DNA from: an uncultured Aquimarina sp.
GTDB taxonomy: Bacteria > Bacteroidota > Bacteroidia > Flavobacteriales > Flavobacteriaceae
Reading direction: 5' to 3'
DNA length: 64,000 bases
Assembly: GCA_947498705.1 (NCBI GenBank)
Contig: CANMLW010000011.1
Location: 1-64,000, forward strand
Positions 35,962 through 46,854 of the stretch are shown here, one piece after another. The translations under genes and the position numbers were made by a program. The notes below the pieces were generated by a model, which saw nothing but the letters and a program-made list of their open reading frames with translations, searched no databases and had not been told where the DNA came from. Each line of letters opens with the position of its first letter. The stretch's first letter is position 1.

Positions 35962-36295
35962 AGTTTATTTAAATCTATAGCAAGCAATATCTACTATAAC
36001 TTAGTATTAAAAAGTTATTAATTATATTGATCAAAAAGGCTTAGGATTTTTTTGTTTTATCCACTTTTGTAATCATATATAACTTGATTGTAATTGCTTT
36101 TTTTATTTCAGAAATAGAAAAAACATAACAAACAGCATATACTTACATTCTTATATAGAATGTACTGATTTCATCTTTTGAGTAATGAATTTTATAAAAA
36201 CAGCTGGATAGCTAATAGAAGGATTTATAGACACTCACAAATCCATCTATAATAAAGGTTTTATGAATGCAAGAACATAAAATCAATGCAAACAA
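35962..36295. other. Upstream region of the AraC-type regulator
   Basis: No gene is seen. The region is AT-rich with scattered T-runs and no exact -7 element close to the regulator start. The nearby C-run site is annotated separately. Confidence 0.45.
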
Positions 36296-36318
36296 AACCA
36301 ATAGGGGGAATTAATAAT
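36296..36318 (-). promoter_or_regulatory. Weak third C-run motif upstream of the AraC-type gene
   Basis: On the minus strand this reads ATTATTAATT, CCCCC, TATTG and agrees with the chitinase site at 16 of 23 positions, mostly in A/T bases around the C5 core. It lies about 345 bases upstream of the regulator start, so autoregulation would need a distant promoter. This is weaker than the other two. Confidence 0.2.
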
Positions 36319-36753
36319 AATATGTGGATTCAACTTTTCTAATAATCTATTTAGGAAAGATAACTACGAAAATATCGGTATCTTATATTTTGCAAACCTC
36401 TTTATCAATCATCAATTCTTTTATAACATACTCCAAAATACGGCTTTTTTTTGCTATTCATGCATAAATCTTATTTTTTAAGTTTTTTTTAAAACTATCA
36501 ATAAAGGTAAAACTACATTAAGCATGTTAAACGTAGTATTCTAGATTAGCCATAGAAGTTCACCGACTTGAAGCTACTTTATTAAAGTAGAGATTCTAGT
36601 TATGAGTCTTTAAATTGTTGTTATTTTGCGAAGTAACTTCTCTTACTTTCTATCAGCACAAATGATTTATTAAAACTAATGCGCTTTAAGGTTCTAATAC
36701 AAAAACCTTTTAAGATAAATCTGTTTATTTATTTGACAAGTGCATTATTGACC
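36319..36753. other. Gene-free region downstream of mazG
   Basis: No coding region is supported. An imperfect inverted repeat (CTTTAAGGTT at about 36684-36693 and AACCTTTTAAG at about 36704-36714) could act as an end signal for the mazG operon, but has no T-run on the minus strand. Confidence 0.4.
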
Positions 36754-37527
36754 TTATATATTCTTCGCTTCCTCCCAAAAAACATCCATTTCGGCAAGTG
36801 TCATATCATTCAAAGATTTATTCTTTTCTTTTGCTTTAGACTCGAGGTATTGAAAGCGTTTTACAAATTTTTTGTTAGTACGCTCTAATGCATCTTCGGG
36901 ATTTACTTTTAAAAAGCGAGCATAGTTAATCATCGAAAAAAGAACATCGCCAAATTCGGCTTCTATTTTATCTTGATGCCGTTCTTTAACCTCATGCTGT
37001 AATTCTTCAAGTTCTTCTTTTAGTTTTTCGAATACTTGATAGGGCTCTTCCCAGTCAAAACCCACCCCTGCAACTTTATCTTGTATTCTACTAGCTTTTA
37101 CCATTGCCGGTAACGATGTAGGCACTCCTTCAAGGACACTTTTTTTACCTTCTTTTAGTTTTAGGTTTTCCCAGTTACGTTTTACATCTTCTTCATTTTC
37201 TACCTCTACGTCTCCATAAATATGAGGGTGCCTGTGAATTAGTTTCTCACAAATCTCATTGGCAACATCTGCGATATCAAACTCTTTCGTTTCGCTACCA
37301 ATTTTTGCATAAAAAACAATATGAAGTAATAAATCGCCAAGTTCTTTTTTAACTTCGGTTAAATTATTATCAAGAATTGCATCACCAAGCTCATATGTCT
37401 CTTCTATAGTTAAATGTCTTAAAGATTGTAATGTTTGTTTTTTGTCCCATGGGCATTGTTCTCTAAGCTCATCCATAATGGTTAATAACCTGTCGAAAGC
37501 TTTCAGTTGGTCCTTTCTTGAATTCAT
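36754..37527 (-). CDS. mazG: Nucleoside triphosphate pyrophosphohydrolase
   Basis: The 257-residue protein has two MazG domains (about 18-100 and 150-245), as in E. coli MazG. The first shows EQCPWDKKQTLQSLRHLTIEETYELGDAI in part, with the EExxE metal motif EETYE, the second has EELEELQHEV and EAEFGDVLFSMINYARF. MazG removes abnormal or excess NTPs by pyrophosphate release and modulates (p)ppGpp-dependent cell death in E. coli. It is the third gene of a minus-strand operon after mnmA and the NPD gene, with a 10-base gap. Confidence 0.95.
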   Translation of the reverse strand: MNSRKDQLKAFDRLLTIMDELREQCPWDKKQTLQSLRHLTIEETYELGDAILDNNLTEVKKELGDLLLHIVFYAKIGSETKEFDIADVANEICEKLIHRHPHIYGDVEVENEEDVKRNWENLKLKEGKKSVLEGVPTSLPAMVKASRIQDKVAGVGFDWEEPYQVFEKLKEELEELQHEVKERHQDKIEAEFGDVLFSMINYARFLKVNPEDALERTNKKFVKRFQYLESKAKEKNKSLNDMTLAEMDVFWEEAKNI

Positions 37528-37537
37528 TCCTTTGTGA

Positions 37538-38482
37538 TTATAAAGATATTTGTTTCATATTATCTTTGGTTTCGTTAAATTCTAAAATCATATCCTCTAT
37601 AATTTTTTTAGCAGGCTTAATATCATTAATTAAACCAGAAACCTGTCCTATTTCTAATTCTCCTTCGATTAGATCTCCTTCAAACATTCCTCTTTTTGCT
37701 CTTGCTCTTCCCAACAACACTTTTAGTTCGTCTACAGAGGCCCCTTTTTTATAAAGCTTCTGCACATCTTCATAAAACTTATTTTTTAGCAATCGTACCG
37801 GTGCCAGTTCTTTAAGAGTAAGATGTGTATCCCCTTCTTTTGCATTTACTACCATTTTTTTAAAGTCTACATGAGAGGATGCCTCATTACTAGCCACAAA
37901 ACGACTTCCGACCTGTACCCCGTCTGCACCCAATGCCATGACTGCATACATTGCGTTACCTGTAGCAATACCTCCTGCAGCAATCAATGGTATTTGAACT
38001 TTTTCTCTTACCATAGGAATCAATGTAAGGGTAGTTGTTTCATCTCTACCGTTATGCCCGCCGGCTTCAAAACCTTCTACAACCACAGCATCAACTCCTG
38101 CTTCTTGGGCTTTCAAAGCAAACTTAACACTACTTACCACATGCACCACAGTAATTCCTTTTTCTTTAAGAAAAGAAGTATACGTTTTAGGATTACCCGC
38201 AGAGGTAAAAACAATAGTAACTTTTTCCTCAATAATAATATCTATTATCTCATCGAGATTGGGATATAACATTGGAATATTAACTCCAAAAGGTTTTTGG
38301 GTAGCATTTTTACATTTTATAATATGCTCTCTTAACACATCGGGGTACATAGAACCTGATCCAATAAGCCCCAGTCCTCCTGCATTACTTACTGCACTAG
38401 CCAATTTCCAGCCACTTGCCCAAACCATACCTCCTTGAATGATTGGATATTGAATATTAAATAAGGTAGTTATTTTGTTCAT
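37538..38482 (-). CDS. Nitronate monooxygenase / NPD family flavoprotein
   Basis: The 314-residue TIM-barrel flavoprotein has an NPD signature at the N-terminus (IQGGMVWASGWKLASAVSNAGG in part), a phosphate-binding IAAGGIATGNAMYAVMALGADGVQVGSRF (in parts) and GFEAGGHNG. The family includes nitronate monooxygenases and the related FabK enoyl-ACP reductases. I cannot separate these two from sequence; the missing additional FabK motifs make nitronate monooxygenase the default. It starts 15 bases after the mnmA stop and ends 10 bases before mazG, so all three are one operon. Confidence 0.9.
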   Translation of the reverse strand: MNKITTLFNIQYPIIQGGMVWASGWKLASAVSNAGGLGLIGSGSMYPDVLREHIIKCKNATQKPFGVNIPMLYPNLDEIIDIIIEEKVTIVFTSAGNPKTYTSFLKEKGITVVHVVSSVKFALKAQEAGVDAVVVEGFEAGGHNGRDETTTLTLIPMVREKVQIPLIAAGGIATGNAMYAVMALGADGVQVGSRFVASNEASSHVDFKKMVVNAKEGDTHLTLKELAPVRLLKNKFYEDVQKLYKKGASVDELKVLLGRARAKRGMFEGDLIEGELEIGQVSGLINDIKPAKKIIEDMILEFNETKDNMKQISL

Positions 38483-38497
38483 TAATAAAAGCCTATT

Positions 38498-39685
38498 TTA
38501 CGAAATCACCCCAGAGCCGATCAATTCTTCATCGATATACCAGGCAACAAATTGCCCTTCGGTAATGGCACTTTGATTATTTTCAAAAACTATATACATA
38601 CCTGCATCAACTTGATAAATCATTGCCTTTTCTAATGGCTGTCTATATCTTATACGTGCCGTTACTTGCATCACTTGATCCACCTCAAGTGCAAGATCTT
38701 TTCTGATCCAATGTACTTCATCTTTTGCAATAAATAAAGCACGTCTATATAAACCTGGATGTTTTTTTCCTTGTCCTGTATAAATGGTATTGGTTTCTAC
38801 ATCGGTTTCTATTACAAAAAGCGGTTCTGGAGTTCCTCCAACCGCTAATCCCTTGCGCTGACCTTTGGTATAATAATGCGCTCCTTGATGAGTACCTACT
38901 ATTTTACCTTCAGTATTATTGTATTTGTACTTGGCAGATAAAAACTCTAACTCTTCAATTTTTGAAGTAAATTGTGGTATGGTCTGATGATATTTTTCTT
39001 CTGAAGAAGGAATTTCAATAATATTTCCTTCTTTTGGTTGTAATTTTTGTTGAAGAAATTCTGGCAAACGTACTTTACCAATAAAACACAATCCTTGCGA
39101 ATCTTTTTTATCTGCGGTGATTAAATCTTGATTTTTTGCAATTTCTCTAACTTCTGGTTTCAACAGTTCTCCCACAGGAAAAAGCGTTTTAGCCAATTGT
39201 TCTTGTGACAATTGACAAAGAAAATAAGATTGATCTTTATTAGGATCTTTACCTTCTAATAGACGGTACACTTCTTTTCCATCTTTTATGATAGTATCTT
39301 TTCTACAGTAATGACCGGTTGCTACATAATCTGCTCCTAATGATAATGCTATTTTAAGAAAAACGTCAAATTTAATTTCTCGATTACATAATACATCTGG
39401 GTTTGGCGTACGTCCTTTTTCATATTCATTAAACATATAGTCAACGATACGTTCTTTATACTGTTCACTAAGATCTACTGTTTGAAACGGGATACCTAAC
39501 TTTTCTGCTACTAGTAACGCATCATTACTATCATCTAGCCAAGGGCATTCATCAGAAATTGTAACCGAATCATCATGCCAGTTTTTCATAAATAATCCAA
39601 TTACCTCATACCCTTGCTCTTTCAGTAAATAAGCTGCTACACTAGAATCAACTCCTCCTGACAAACCAACAATTACTCTCTTCAT
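38498..39685 (-). CDS. mnmA: tRNA-specific 2-thiouridylase
   Basis: MnmA puts sulfur on uridine 34 of tRNA-Lys, -Glu and -Gln in the cytoplasm. It has the PP-loop [16 protein letters not shown] and two catalytic cysteines ([12 protein letters not shown] and SQGLCFIGK). The C-terminal beta-barrel has [10 protein letters not shown] and ARIRYRQP. The ATG is at 39685 (395 residues); the longer frame from TTG at 39688 only adds one residue. It leads the mnmA-NPD-mazG operon. Confidence 0.97.
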   Translation of the reverse strand: MKRVIVGLSGGVDSSVAAYLLKEQGYEVIGLFMKNWHDDSVTISDECPWLDDSNDALLVAEKLGIPFQTVDLSEQYKERIVDYMFNEYEKGRTPNPDVLCNREIKFDVFLKIALSLGADYVATGHYCRKDTIIKDGKEVYRLLEGKDPNKDQSYFLCQLSQEQLAKTLFPVGELLKPEVREIAKNQDLITADKKDSQGLCFIGKVRLPEFLQQKLQPKEGNIIEIPSSEEKYHQTIPQFTSKIEELEFLSAKYKYNNTEGKIVGTHQGAHYYTKGQRKGLAVGGTPEPLFVIETDVETNTIYTGQGKKHPGLYRRALFIAKDEVHWIRKDLALEVDQVMQVTARIRYRQPLEKAMIYQVDAGMYIVFENNQSAITEGQFVAWYIDEELIGSGVIS

Positions 39686-39736
39686 CAAAAATATTTATAC
39701 TATTTCTTAATCTTTATGCAAAAATACTAAATAATA

Positions 39737-39760
39737 AAAGCAATGCCAGAGCATTGCTTT
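39737..39760 (-). terminator. Terminator of the YwqK-like gene
   Basis: AAAGCAATGC (39737-39746) and GCATTGCTTT (39751-39760) form a 10-bp stem with a CAGA loop. Read on the minus strand it is followed by TATTATTT. Confidence 0.88.
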
Positions 39761-39803
39761 ATACTTTTATCTATGGTTGTATACTTATATTTTATGGTAT
39801 TTT

Positions 39804-40490
39804 TTAATACCCTCTTTTTTGAACAGGAAATAGTTTTTGTTCAGACAATTTCCCATTTTTATAGTAGTTCCAAATACCATCTTTACGGTCTTTTTTATAG
39901 TTTCCTTCAATTATTAAAGTACCGTTGGTGTCATAATACTTGGTGATTCCATTTAATTTATCATTTTCATAAGTAAACTCTTTTAGCGCTACTCCTGTAT
40001 CAGAATATATAGTTCGCTTACCATTGCGCTTACCATTAACATAGGAAACTTTTTCTGTTAGCTGACCGTTTTCAAAATAAGTTAGTTGTTCTCCATATAA
40101 TTTTCCAGATACATATTGTTCGGTCATCATAATTTTGTCTGATTTATTATGATAATAAGTCCAAATACCTTCACGATTCTTACCGATCATAGCTCCTTGA
40201 CTTATTACTTTACCTCTTTGCGTAAAATACCTCACTTTTACAGAATCATTGTCCTTTAAGAAAGTTTTGATAGCAGTCGGAGATGTGCCACCCATTGGCT
40301 TGTAAAATTTAAACTCCCCTATCTCTTTTCCATGATCAAATGTTCCTTCATATCTTAATTGATCGGTATTATCATACTTTTTTTGCCATTTACCATGTCG
40401 TTTTCCATTTGCATCATACGCGTTATACTCCTGTCCAAAAACAGAGGTAACAATACTTACAAAAACACAACATAAAAATGTACTTCGCAT
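39804..40490 (-). CDS. Exported YwqK-like/MORN-repeat protein
   Basis: The 228-residue protein has a signal peptide (MRSTFLCCVFVSIVTSVFG) and then repeated YwqK/MORN-like units, for example KRHGKWQKKY, YFENGQLTEKV, NGKRNGKRTIYSDTG, DKLNGITKYYDTNGTLI and KDRKDGIWNYYKNGKLSE. These are the repeats of YwqK-family proteins, some of which are antitoxins in B. subtilis, but the exported form in Bacteroidota has no known function. No toxin partner lies next to it, so I do not call it an antitoxin. Confidence 0.85.
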   Translation of the reverse strand: MRSTFLCCVFVSIVTSVFGQEYNAYDANGKRHGKWQKKYDNTDQLRYEGTFDHGKEIGEFKFYKPMGGTSPTAIKTFLKDNDSVKVRYFTQRGKVISQGAMIGKNREGIWTYYHNKSDKIMMTEQYVSGKLYGEQLTYFENGQLTEKVSYVNGKRNGKRTIYSDTGVALKEFTYENDKLNGITKYYDTNGTLIIEGNYKKDRKDGIWNYYKNGKLSEQKLFPVQKRGY

Positions 40491-40724
40491 AATTTTAATT
40501 TAATTTGATGTTTTTATATCATTCAAATATAAAAATTCATTTGGTTTCAAGTCTTTTTATTCAACGAATGTAGCTTTCAAAAATTATACCAATAGTATTA
40601 AATGAATTTCAAATAATTTCAAAATAGCTTGATGCAACCTTTACTATAAAAGATATACTTTCTGTTTTGCATTGAATAGGTTTTAGCAACTAAGCTATAA
40701 TAACAAATGTACCTTAAAAAGACA

Positions 40725-40746
40725 AAAGCCTCTTAAAAGAGGCTTT
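40725..40746 (-). terminator. Terminator downstream of yidC
   Basis: AAAGCCTCTT (40725-40734) pairs with AAGAGGCTTT (40737-40746). On the minus strand it is followed by TGTCTTTTT, and it lies about 30 bases after the yidC stop. Confidence 0.88.
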
Positions 40747-40774
40747 CGTTATATAGTTTGAGTAGTAATTACTA

Positions 40775-42664
40775 CTATTTTTTTTGTTTTTGTTGCTGTT
40801 CTGCTTGTTCCATCAACTCTTTCATTTTTTTCTGAAACTTACCTTGCTTTTTAGGTTTCTTTTTATTCTCCTGAATTTTAGAATGGATTTTATCTTCGTC
40901 AATAATTACATTTTTAATAACTAACATGATTCCGATAGTAATCAGGTTAGAAATAAAGTAATACAATGATAAACCACTCGCATAGTTATTAAAGAAAAAT
41001 AACATCATCAACGGTGACAAATACATGATAAACTTCATATTTGGCATTCCTGGCTGTTGTGTTTGCATTGTTTGCCCTGTAGTCATCATCATATAGATAA
41101 ATATTGCAACAGACGCCAAGATCGGAAATAAACTTACGTGATCTCCATAGAATGGAATCTCAAATGGTAATTGCGCTATGTTATCATAACTTGATAAATC
41201 ATCTGCCCACAAAAAGCTTTTTTGTCGTAACTGAAATGCGCTAGGAAAGAAATTAAACAACGCATAAAAAACAGGTATTTGCATTAATGCTGGTAAACAA
41301 CCACTCATTGGGTTGACACCTGCCTTACCATAAAGAGCCATTGTTTCTTGCTGTCTCTTCATTGCATTGTCCTTGAACTTTTCATTGATTTCTGTAATCT
41401 CGGGACGTAAAACCTTCATTTTTGCTTGCGACAAATATGACTTATACGTTACAGGAGACAATATAATTCTAACGATGATTGTCATTACAATGATAGATAT
41501 CCCATAAGGAAGAAAACCACTTAAAAACCCAAAAAACGGGATAAAAAGATATCTATTAATAAACCCAAATATCCCCCACCCTAAAGGCACAATTTCATCT
41601 AGGTTGCGATCGTATTTACTTAAAATTTTATAATCTGTTGGACCATAATACCAATCCATCGAATAGTTTAATTCTCCTCCTTGCAATTCTAATGGCATGG
41701 ATGCGGTAAACTCTTTAGTAACTTTTATATCCTTATCATCTAAATCACTGGAGTTAGCTACATTTTTTGAAGTAAATGCCGCTTTCTTAAAAGAAGTGTC
41801 TGTCAAAAGTACAGAAGTAAAGAAATGTTGCTTAAATGCTATCCAACTTACATCTTCTTCTTCATCATCTGCAAATTCACCTTGCCCAAGATAATCATCC
41901 TTATCTCCATCATACTCATATAAAACTTCTGTATATCTATTTTCATAAGATGCACTCTTAGCATGCCTTATTCCTTGAAGTTTCCAATCTAAATTTATAT
42001 TTTGACTACTATTGATAACTTTTTGCAATCCTTGAGATCGTATAGTAAAATCAACCATATAATCATTTGGTTTTAACTCGTATCGATATTCTAAGAACTG
42101 AGACTCAGAAACTTTAAGTTTCATAGAAAGAATTGTATGCTCTCCATTTTTTGTAACCGAAGGTGTAAAAAACAAATCTTTGGTGTTTAAGATTCTATTA
42201 TCGGTAGTACCAAAATTGATATTAAAGGATGCATTTTTGCCATCTTTTATAAGATATACAGGAACCGAATCATAGGTTTTAAAGTTTTTTAACAATGCAT
42301 CAGAAATGTACCCCCCTCTATTATTAATTTTTAGGCTTAATACTTCATTTTCGATTTTTGTAAAATCATCTTTTGCAGAAGGCAAACTTGCCGAATATGC
42401 AAATGCTCCTAATTGACCTTTTGCTTGTACTAACCCTAATGAATCTGAAGGATTAACTGTAATAGCAGTTTCATTTCTTACAAATTCTGTGGCGGTTGTC
42501 TTTGTATCTTCAGTATTTTTATCGGCTTCTACTTGTTCTTGCTTCGCTTTTTCAGCTTCAATTTCTTCTGGAGTAGGTTGATTTAAATAGAACATCCAGA
42601 CGATGATTCCGAAAATAAGTGCAAATCCAATGATCGAATTAAGATCAAATTTCTTTTCTTCCAT
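40775..42664 (-). CDS. yidC: Membrane protein insertase YidC
   Basis: The 629-residue protein inserts and folds membrane proteins with or without SecYEG. It has an N-terminal anchor (about 8-25), a charged linker, a large periplasmic domain (about 60-350) and a core of five membrane segments (from PFFGFLSGFLPYGISIIVM), including GCLPALMQIPVFYALFN and LSLYYFISNLITIGIM. The C-terminal tail is basic and Gln-rich (QKKMKELMEQAEQQQKQKK), as in other Bacteroidota. It follows pyrG by 93 bases containing a strong hairpin, so it may be transcribed partly from its own promoter. Confidence 0.97.
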   Translation of the reverse strand: MEEKKFDLNSIIGFALIFGIIVWMFYLNQPTPEEIEAEKAKQEQVEADKNTEDTKTTATEFVRNETAITVNPSDSLGLVQAKGQLGAFAYSASLPSAKDDFTKIENEVLSLKINNRGGYISDALLKNFKTYDSVPVYLIKDGKNASFNINFGTTDNRILNTKDLFFTPSVTKNGEHTILSMKLKVSESQFLEYRYELKPNDYMVDFTIRSQGLQKVINSSQNINLDWKLQGIRHAKSASYENRYTEVLYEYDGDKDDYLGQGEFADDEEEDVSWIAFKQHFFTSVLLTDTSFKKAAFTSKNVANSSDLDDKDIKVTKEFTASMPLELQGGELNYSMDWYYGPTDYKILSKYDRNLDEIVPLGWGIFGFINRYLFIPFFGFLSGFLPYGISIIVMTIIVRIILSPVTYKSYLSQAKMKVLRPEITEINEKFKDNAMKRQQETMALYGKAGVNPMSGCLPALMQIPVFYALFNFFPSAFQLRQKSFLWADDLSSYDNIAQLPFEIPFYGDHVSLFPILASVAIFIYMMMTTGQTMQTQQPGMPNMKFIMYLSPLMMLFFFNNYASGLSLYYFISNLITIGIMLVIKNVIIDEDKIHSKIQENKKKPKKQGKFQKKMKELMEQAEQQQKQKK

Positions 42665-42677
42665 GTATTGATGTATA

Positions 42678-42711
42678 AAAAGCCTTTATCTGATGGCTCA
42701 GAAAGGCTTTT
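42678..42711 (-). terminator. Hairpin between pyrG and yidC
   Basis: AAAAGCCTTT (42678-42687) pairs with AAAGGCTTTT (42702-42711), with an inner CTGA/TCAG stem and a TGGC loop. On the minus strand it stands between the pyrG stop and the yidC ATG, followed only by TTTTTATAC. It could attenuate read-through into yidC. Confidence 0.65.
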
Positions 42712-42757
42712 GAAATTATATTTAATTATTCTGTAATGTCAATTATCCCGCCAATTA

Positions 42758-44410
<1,653 letters not shown>

Positions 44411-44437
44411 TTAGTAAAGTTGTATTTCAATTTTGCG

Positions 44438-44445
44438 CAAAAGTA
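44438..44445 (-). promoter_or_regulatory. -7 promoter element of pyrG
   Basis: On the minus strand this is TACTTTTG, an exact TAnnTTTG match, 39 bases before the pyrG ATG. A TTG lies 17 bases further upstream. Confidence 0.6.
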
Positions 44446-44555
44446 CAAAGAAGTGACGAGATCAAGTGTCGAAAAATGAATCAATATTGCACAACTTATT
44501 CATATTCCTTCTTCTACTAGTATTAAGAATTAATCAATAAAAATCTTAAAAAAAC

Positions 44556-44581
44556 AAAATCCCGTCTTGTGACAGGATTTT
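44556..44581 (-). terminator. Terminator downstream of the DUF5606 gene
   Basis: AAAATCC (44556-44562) pairs with GGATTTT (44575-44581), and GTC/GAC extends the stem with one C-A mismatch and a TTGT loop. On the minus strand it is followed by a T-rich run. Confidence 0.85.
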
Positions 44582-44600
44582 AAACACTAAATATTTTTTT

Positions 44601-45023
44601 CTATTCCTCTTCTTGCAAGGCCTTATCTGTCTCTGGCTCAGAAAAATCTGTCATCCCTTTGGACTGTAAAATATTATACCATTGGATTACTTTTTTCATA
44701 TCGCTAGCATACACTCTATCTTCATCATAATCAGGTAAGATCTCACTAAAATAAGATTCTAACTTATTTTTAGACTCTTTATGATTAATTGCTTGTCCTC
44801 CTTCTTCTTTATCATAAATCTTTTGAAATATCTCTCGAAGAGGTACTTCTTCTGCAAACGTATATATAGCAATTTCACTAAGTATACTTACATTATGACG
44901 TATACTTACAGATAATCTTTTTCCGTCTATTAAAGATTCTGCTAAAAATCCACTTCGGGTTTGTGTTTTTAACTCATATAAACCCGGTTTTCCTGAAATT
45001 GCTAATATTTTATCTAAACTCAT
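44601..45023 (-). CDS. DUF5606 domain protein
   Basis: The 140-residue protein matches my memory of DUF5606 proteins in Bacteroidota: the start MSLDKILAISGKPGLYEL, the loop SIRHNVSILSEIAIYTF and VPLREIFQKI are characteristic. The C-terminal tail is acidic (SEPETDKALQEEE). No catalytic residues or signal peptide are visible. It follows def by 97 bases, a common flavobacterial pairing. Function unknown. Confidence 0.85.
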   Translation of the reverse strand: MSLDKILAISGKPGLYELKTQTRSGFLAESLIDGKRLSVSIRHNVSILSEIAIYTFAEEVPLREIFQKIYDKEEGGQAINHKESKNKLESYFSEILPDYDEDRVYASDMKKVIQWYNILQSKGMTDFSEPETDKALQEEE

Positions 45024-45120
45024 AATTTTTTATTCAAAGCTGGCAAATATCTATAGTTCGATTTAAAAAATCAAACATTCAACCATAATAAATACTTAAA
45101 AGTAATATGTTCTTACAAAA

Positions 45121-45711
45121 TTATCTTCCTTTTTTCATTAGAGGAAAACGCATTCTATATTCGGACTTTACTTTTCCTTTGGAAATATTGGTTAATTTCC
45201 CCTTGATTAATCTTTTCTTAAGATTTGACAGTTTATCTGTAAACAGAATTCCTTCTACATGATCATATTCATGCTGAATAACTCGAGCCGCCAATCCATC
45301 ATATGTCTCTACATGTTCTTTAAAGTTTTCATCAAAGTAGGATATTTTAATCGTATCATGACGAAATACATCTTCTCTAACATCTGGGATACTCAAACAA
45401 CCTTCAGAAAAAGCCCATTCATCACCAGTTTCTTCTATAATAGTTGGGTTTATAAATACTTTTTTAAAATCTTTTAGTTGATTCGCTTGTTCTTCAGAAA
45501 GTTCTTCATCTTCAGAAAAAGGAGATGCATCCACCACAAAAATCCGTATTGAAAGTCCTATTTGAGGTGCTGCCAATCCCACTCCATAAGCATTATACAT
45601 GGTTTCAAACATGTTTTCGATAAGCTCGGAAAGATTTGGATAGTCTTTTTCTATCTCTTTTGCTTTTCTTTTTAATACCGGATCTCCGTATGCTACTATT
45701 GGAAATATCAT
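45121..45711 (-). CDS. def: Peptide deformylase
   Basis: The enzyme removes formyl groups from the N-termini of new proteins. The three active-site motifs GVGLAAPQIG, EGCLSIP and HEYDHVEG are intact, supplying a metal-binding Cys and two His and a catalytic Glu. At 196 residues the protein has normal length with a C-terminal extension. It lies between the four-helix-bundle gene (59 bases upstream) and the DUF5606 gene on the minus strand, probably one transcript with ruvX. Confidence 0.97.
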   Translation of the reverse strand: MIFPIVAYGDPVLKRKAKEIEKDYPNLSELIENMFETMYNAYGVGLAAPQIGLSIRIFVVDASPFSEDEELSEEQANQLKDFKKVFINPTIIEETGDEWAFSEGCLSIPDVREDVFRHDTIKISYFDENFKEHVETYDGLAARVIQHEYDHVEGILFTDKLSNLKKRLIKGKLTNISKGKVKSEYRMRFPLMKKGR

Positions 45712-45770
45712 CTAAATTATATATTTTTTAATGGATAATTAATAATCCAAAATCATTAATTTTAATACTA

Positions 45771-46115
45771 CTATATATTTTTCGAAGCCGTAATTCTGCT
45801 TGAAATAAAAATAGCAGTCAGTTCTTTCGCTTCTTTTAAAACATCATTTACTTGAGTACCGTTTTTTAAATTTTCTTCTTTTAAGAATTCAATCCAAAAA
45901 ATACTTTCATCTGCTTCTTCAATTACAATACTAAGCTTTGATATAAATCCTTTTTTAGTTTGCGCCAGACAAGCTGCTCTATAATTTGCTGCTACAGAAG
46001 TTGCACTTCTAATCAACTGTAATTCTATATGGCTACCTAATTTCGTATTAGGAAGTTCTGTTGCTAGCTTTACACATGAATGAGCAAACTTTTTTGAACG
46101 TATTTTTAAATCCAT
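45771..46115 (-). CDS. Four-helix-bundle protein (23S IVS-like)
   Basis: The 114-residue protein has the pattern of the 'four helix bundle' family, also called 23S rRNA-intervening sequence protein: IRSKKFAHSCVKLATELP, then LIRSATSVAANYRAACLAQTKKGFISKLSIVIEEADESIFWIEFLKE, given here in parts. Family members occur inside 23S rRNA genes and also alone, as here. The gene lies between def and ruvX on the same strand and probably is co-transcribed. Function unknown to me. Confidence 0.88.
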   Translation of the reverse strand: MDLKIRSKKFAHSCVKLATELPNTKLGSHIELQLIRSATSVAANYRAACLAQTKKGFISKLSIVIEEADESIFWIEFLKEENLKNGTQVNDVLKEAKELTAIFISSRITASKNI

Positions 46116-46153
46116 TCCTACAGCTACTTCTTAAGTTATACATTTTTCATTAT

Positions 46154-46567
46154 TCATTTCAAATTATATAAATAATCTTGTAATATAATGGTTGCGCTAA
46201 TTTGATCTACCAATGCCTTATCTCTTCTTTTCTTTTTAGATATACCACTAGCGATCATCGTATTAAATGCAATTTTAGAAGTAAAACGCTCATCGATCCT
46301 TTTTACAGGAATATCGGGAAGCAGCTTATTTAGTTTTTCTAAAAATGGCTGAATTAACTTTTCACTTTCAGAAGCTTCTCCATGTAATCGCTTAGGCTCA
46401 CCAACTATAAAAAGTTCTACTTCTTCTTTAGATACATACTCCTTTAACCAACCTAACAACTCTTTGGTCGCTACAGTAGTTAATCCAGAAGCAATGATCT
46501 GTGACTCATCGGTTACCGCAATACCACATCGCTTACCTCCATAATCTATTGCCAAAATGCGAGCCAT
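46154..46567 (-). CDS. ruvX: RuvX/YqgF family putative RNase
   Basis: The 137-residue protein is a RNase H-fold RuvX/YqgF enzyme, linked in other bacteria to 16S rRNA 5' processing. It shows MARILAIDYGGKRCGIAVTDE, VGEPKRLHGEAS, DERFTSKIA and AKVD-type final motif DKALVDQISATIIL. The frame continues 40 codons upstream to 46687, but homologues begin at MARILAIDYGG, and an exact -7 element at 46580-46587 lies inside the extension. I therefore use 46567. Confidence 0.95.
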   Translation of the reverse strand: MARILAIDYGGKRCGIAVTDESQIIASGLTTVATKELLGWLKEYVSKEEVELFIVGEPKRLHGEASESEKLIQPFLEKLNKLLPDIPVKRIDERFTSKIAFNTMIASGISKKKRRDKALVDQISATIILQDYLYNLK

Positions 46568-46579
46568 ACTTTTTTTGTG

Positions 46580-46587
46580 CAAAAGTA
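46580..46587 (-). promoter_or_regulatory. -7 promoter element of ruvX
   Basis: On the minus strand this reads TACTTTTG, 12 bases before the ATG at 46567. It rules out the longer 177-codon reading as the main translation product. Confidence 0.6.
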
Positions 46588-46854
46588 TAATATTATTACA
46601 AAAACACCCTATTGATCTCTTTTGAACTTTTATTTTACCGATAAATTCTAAATATTTTGCATCTACACCTACTTTAATCACAAGCATTTCTACTTTTTTA
46701 GATTATTATGTTTTCAATTTTTAATAAAAAACTAAGTGAGTATTACTTACAAAATATACAAATGAGTTTAATAATTAACGGTTTCTCAAAATACTAGAAT
46801 ATCCTTATTTCTTTTTAAACGGAAGCTATTATATTTACCAAAAATTTTCATTCG

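Noticed and set aside
39686..39693. TATTTTTG element directly at the mnmA start
   Set aside because: It abuts the ATG, leaving no room for transcription to start upstream, so I treat it as chance in AT-rich DNA.
39804..40490. Toxin-antitoxin call for the YwqK-like gene
   Set aside because: It has a signal peptide and no toxin gene adjacent; the antitoxin name comes from a distant homologue.
46568..46687. N-terminal extension of RuvX
   Set aside because: A -7 promoter element lies inside it and homologues begin at MARILAIDYGG.
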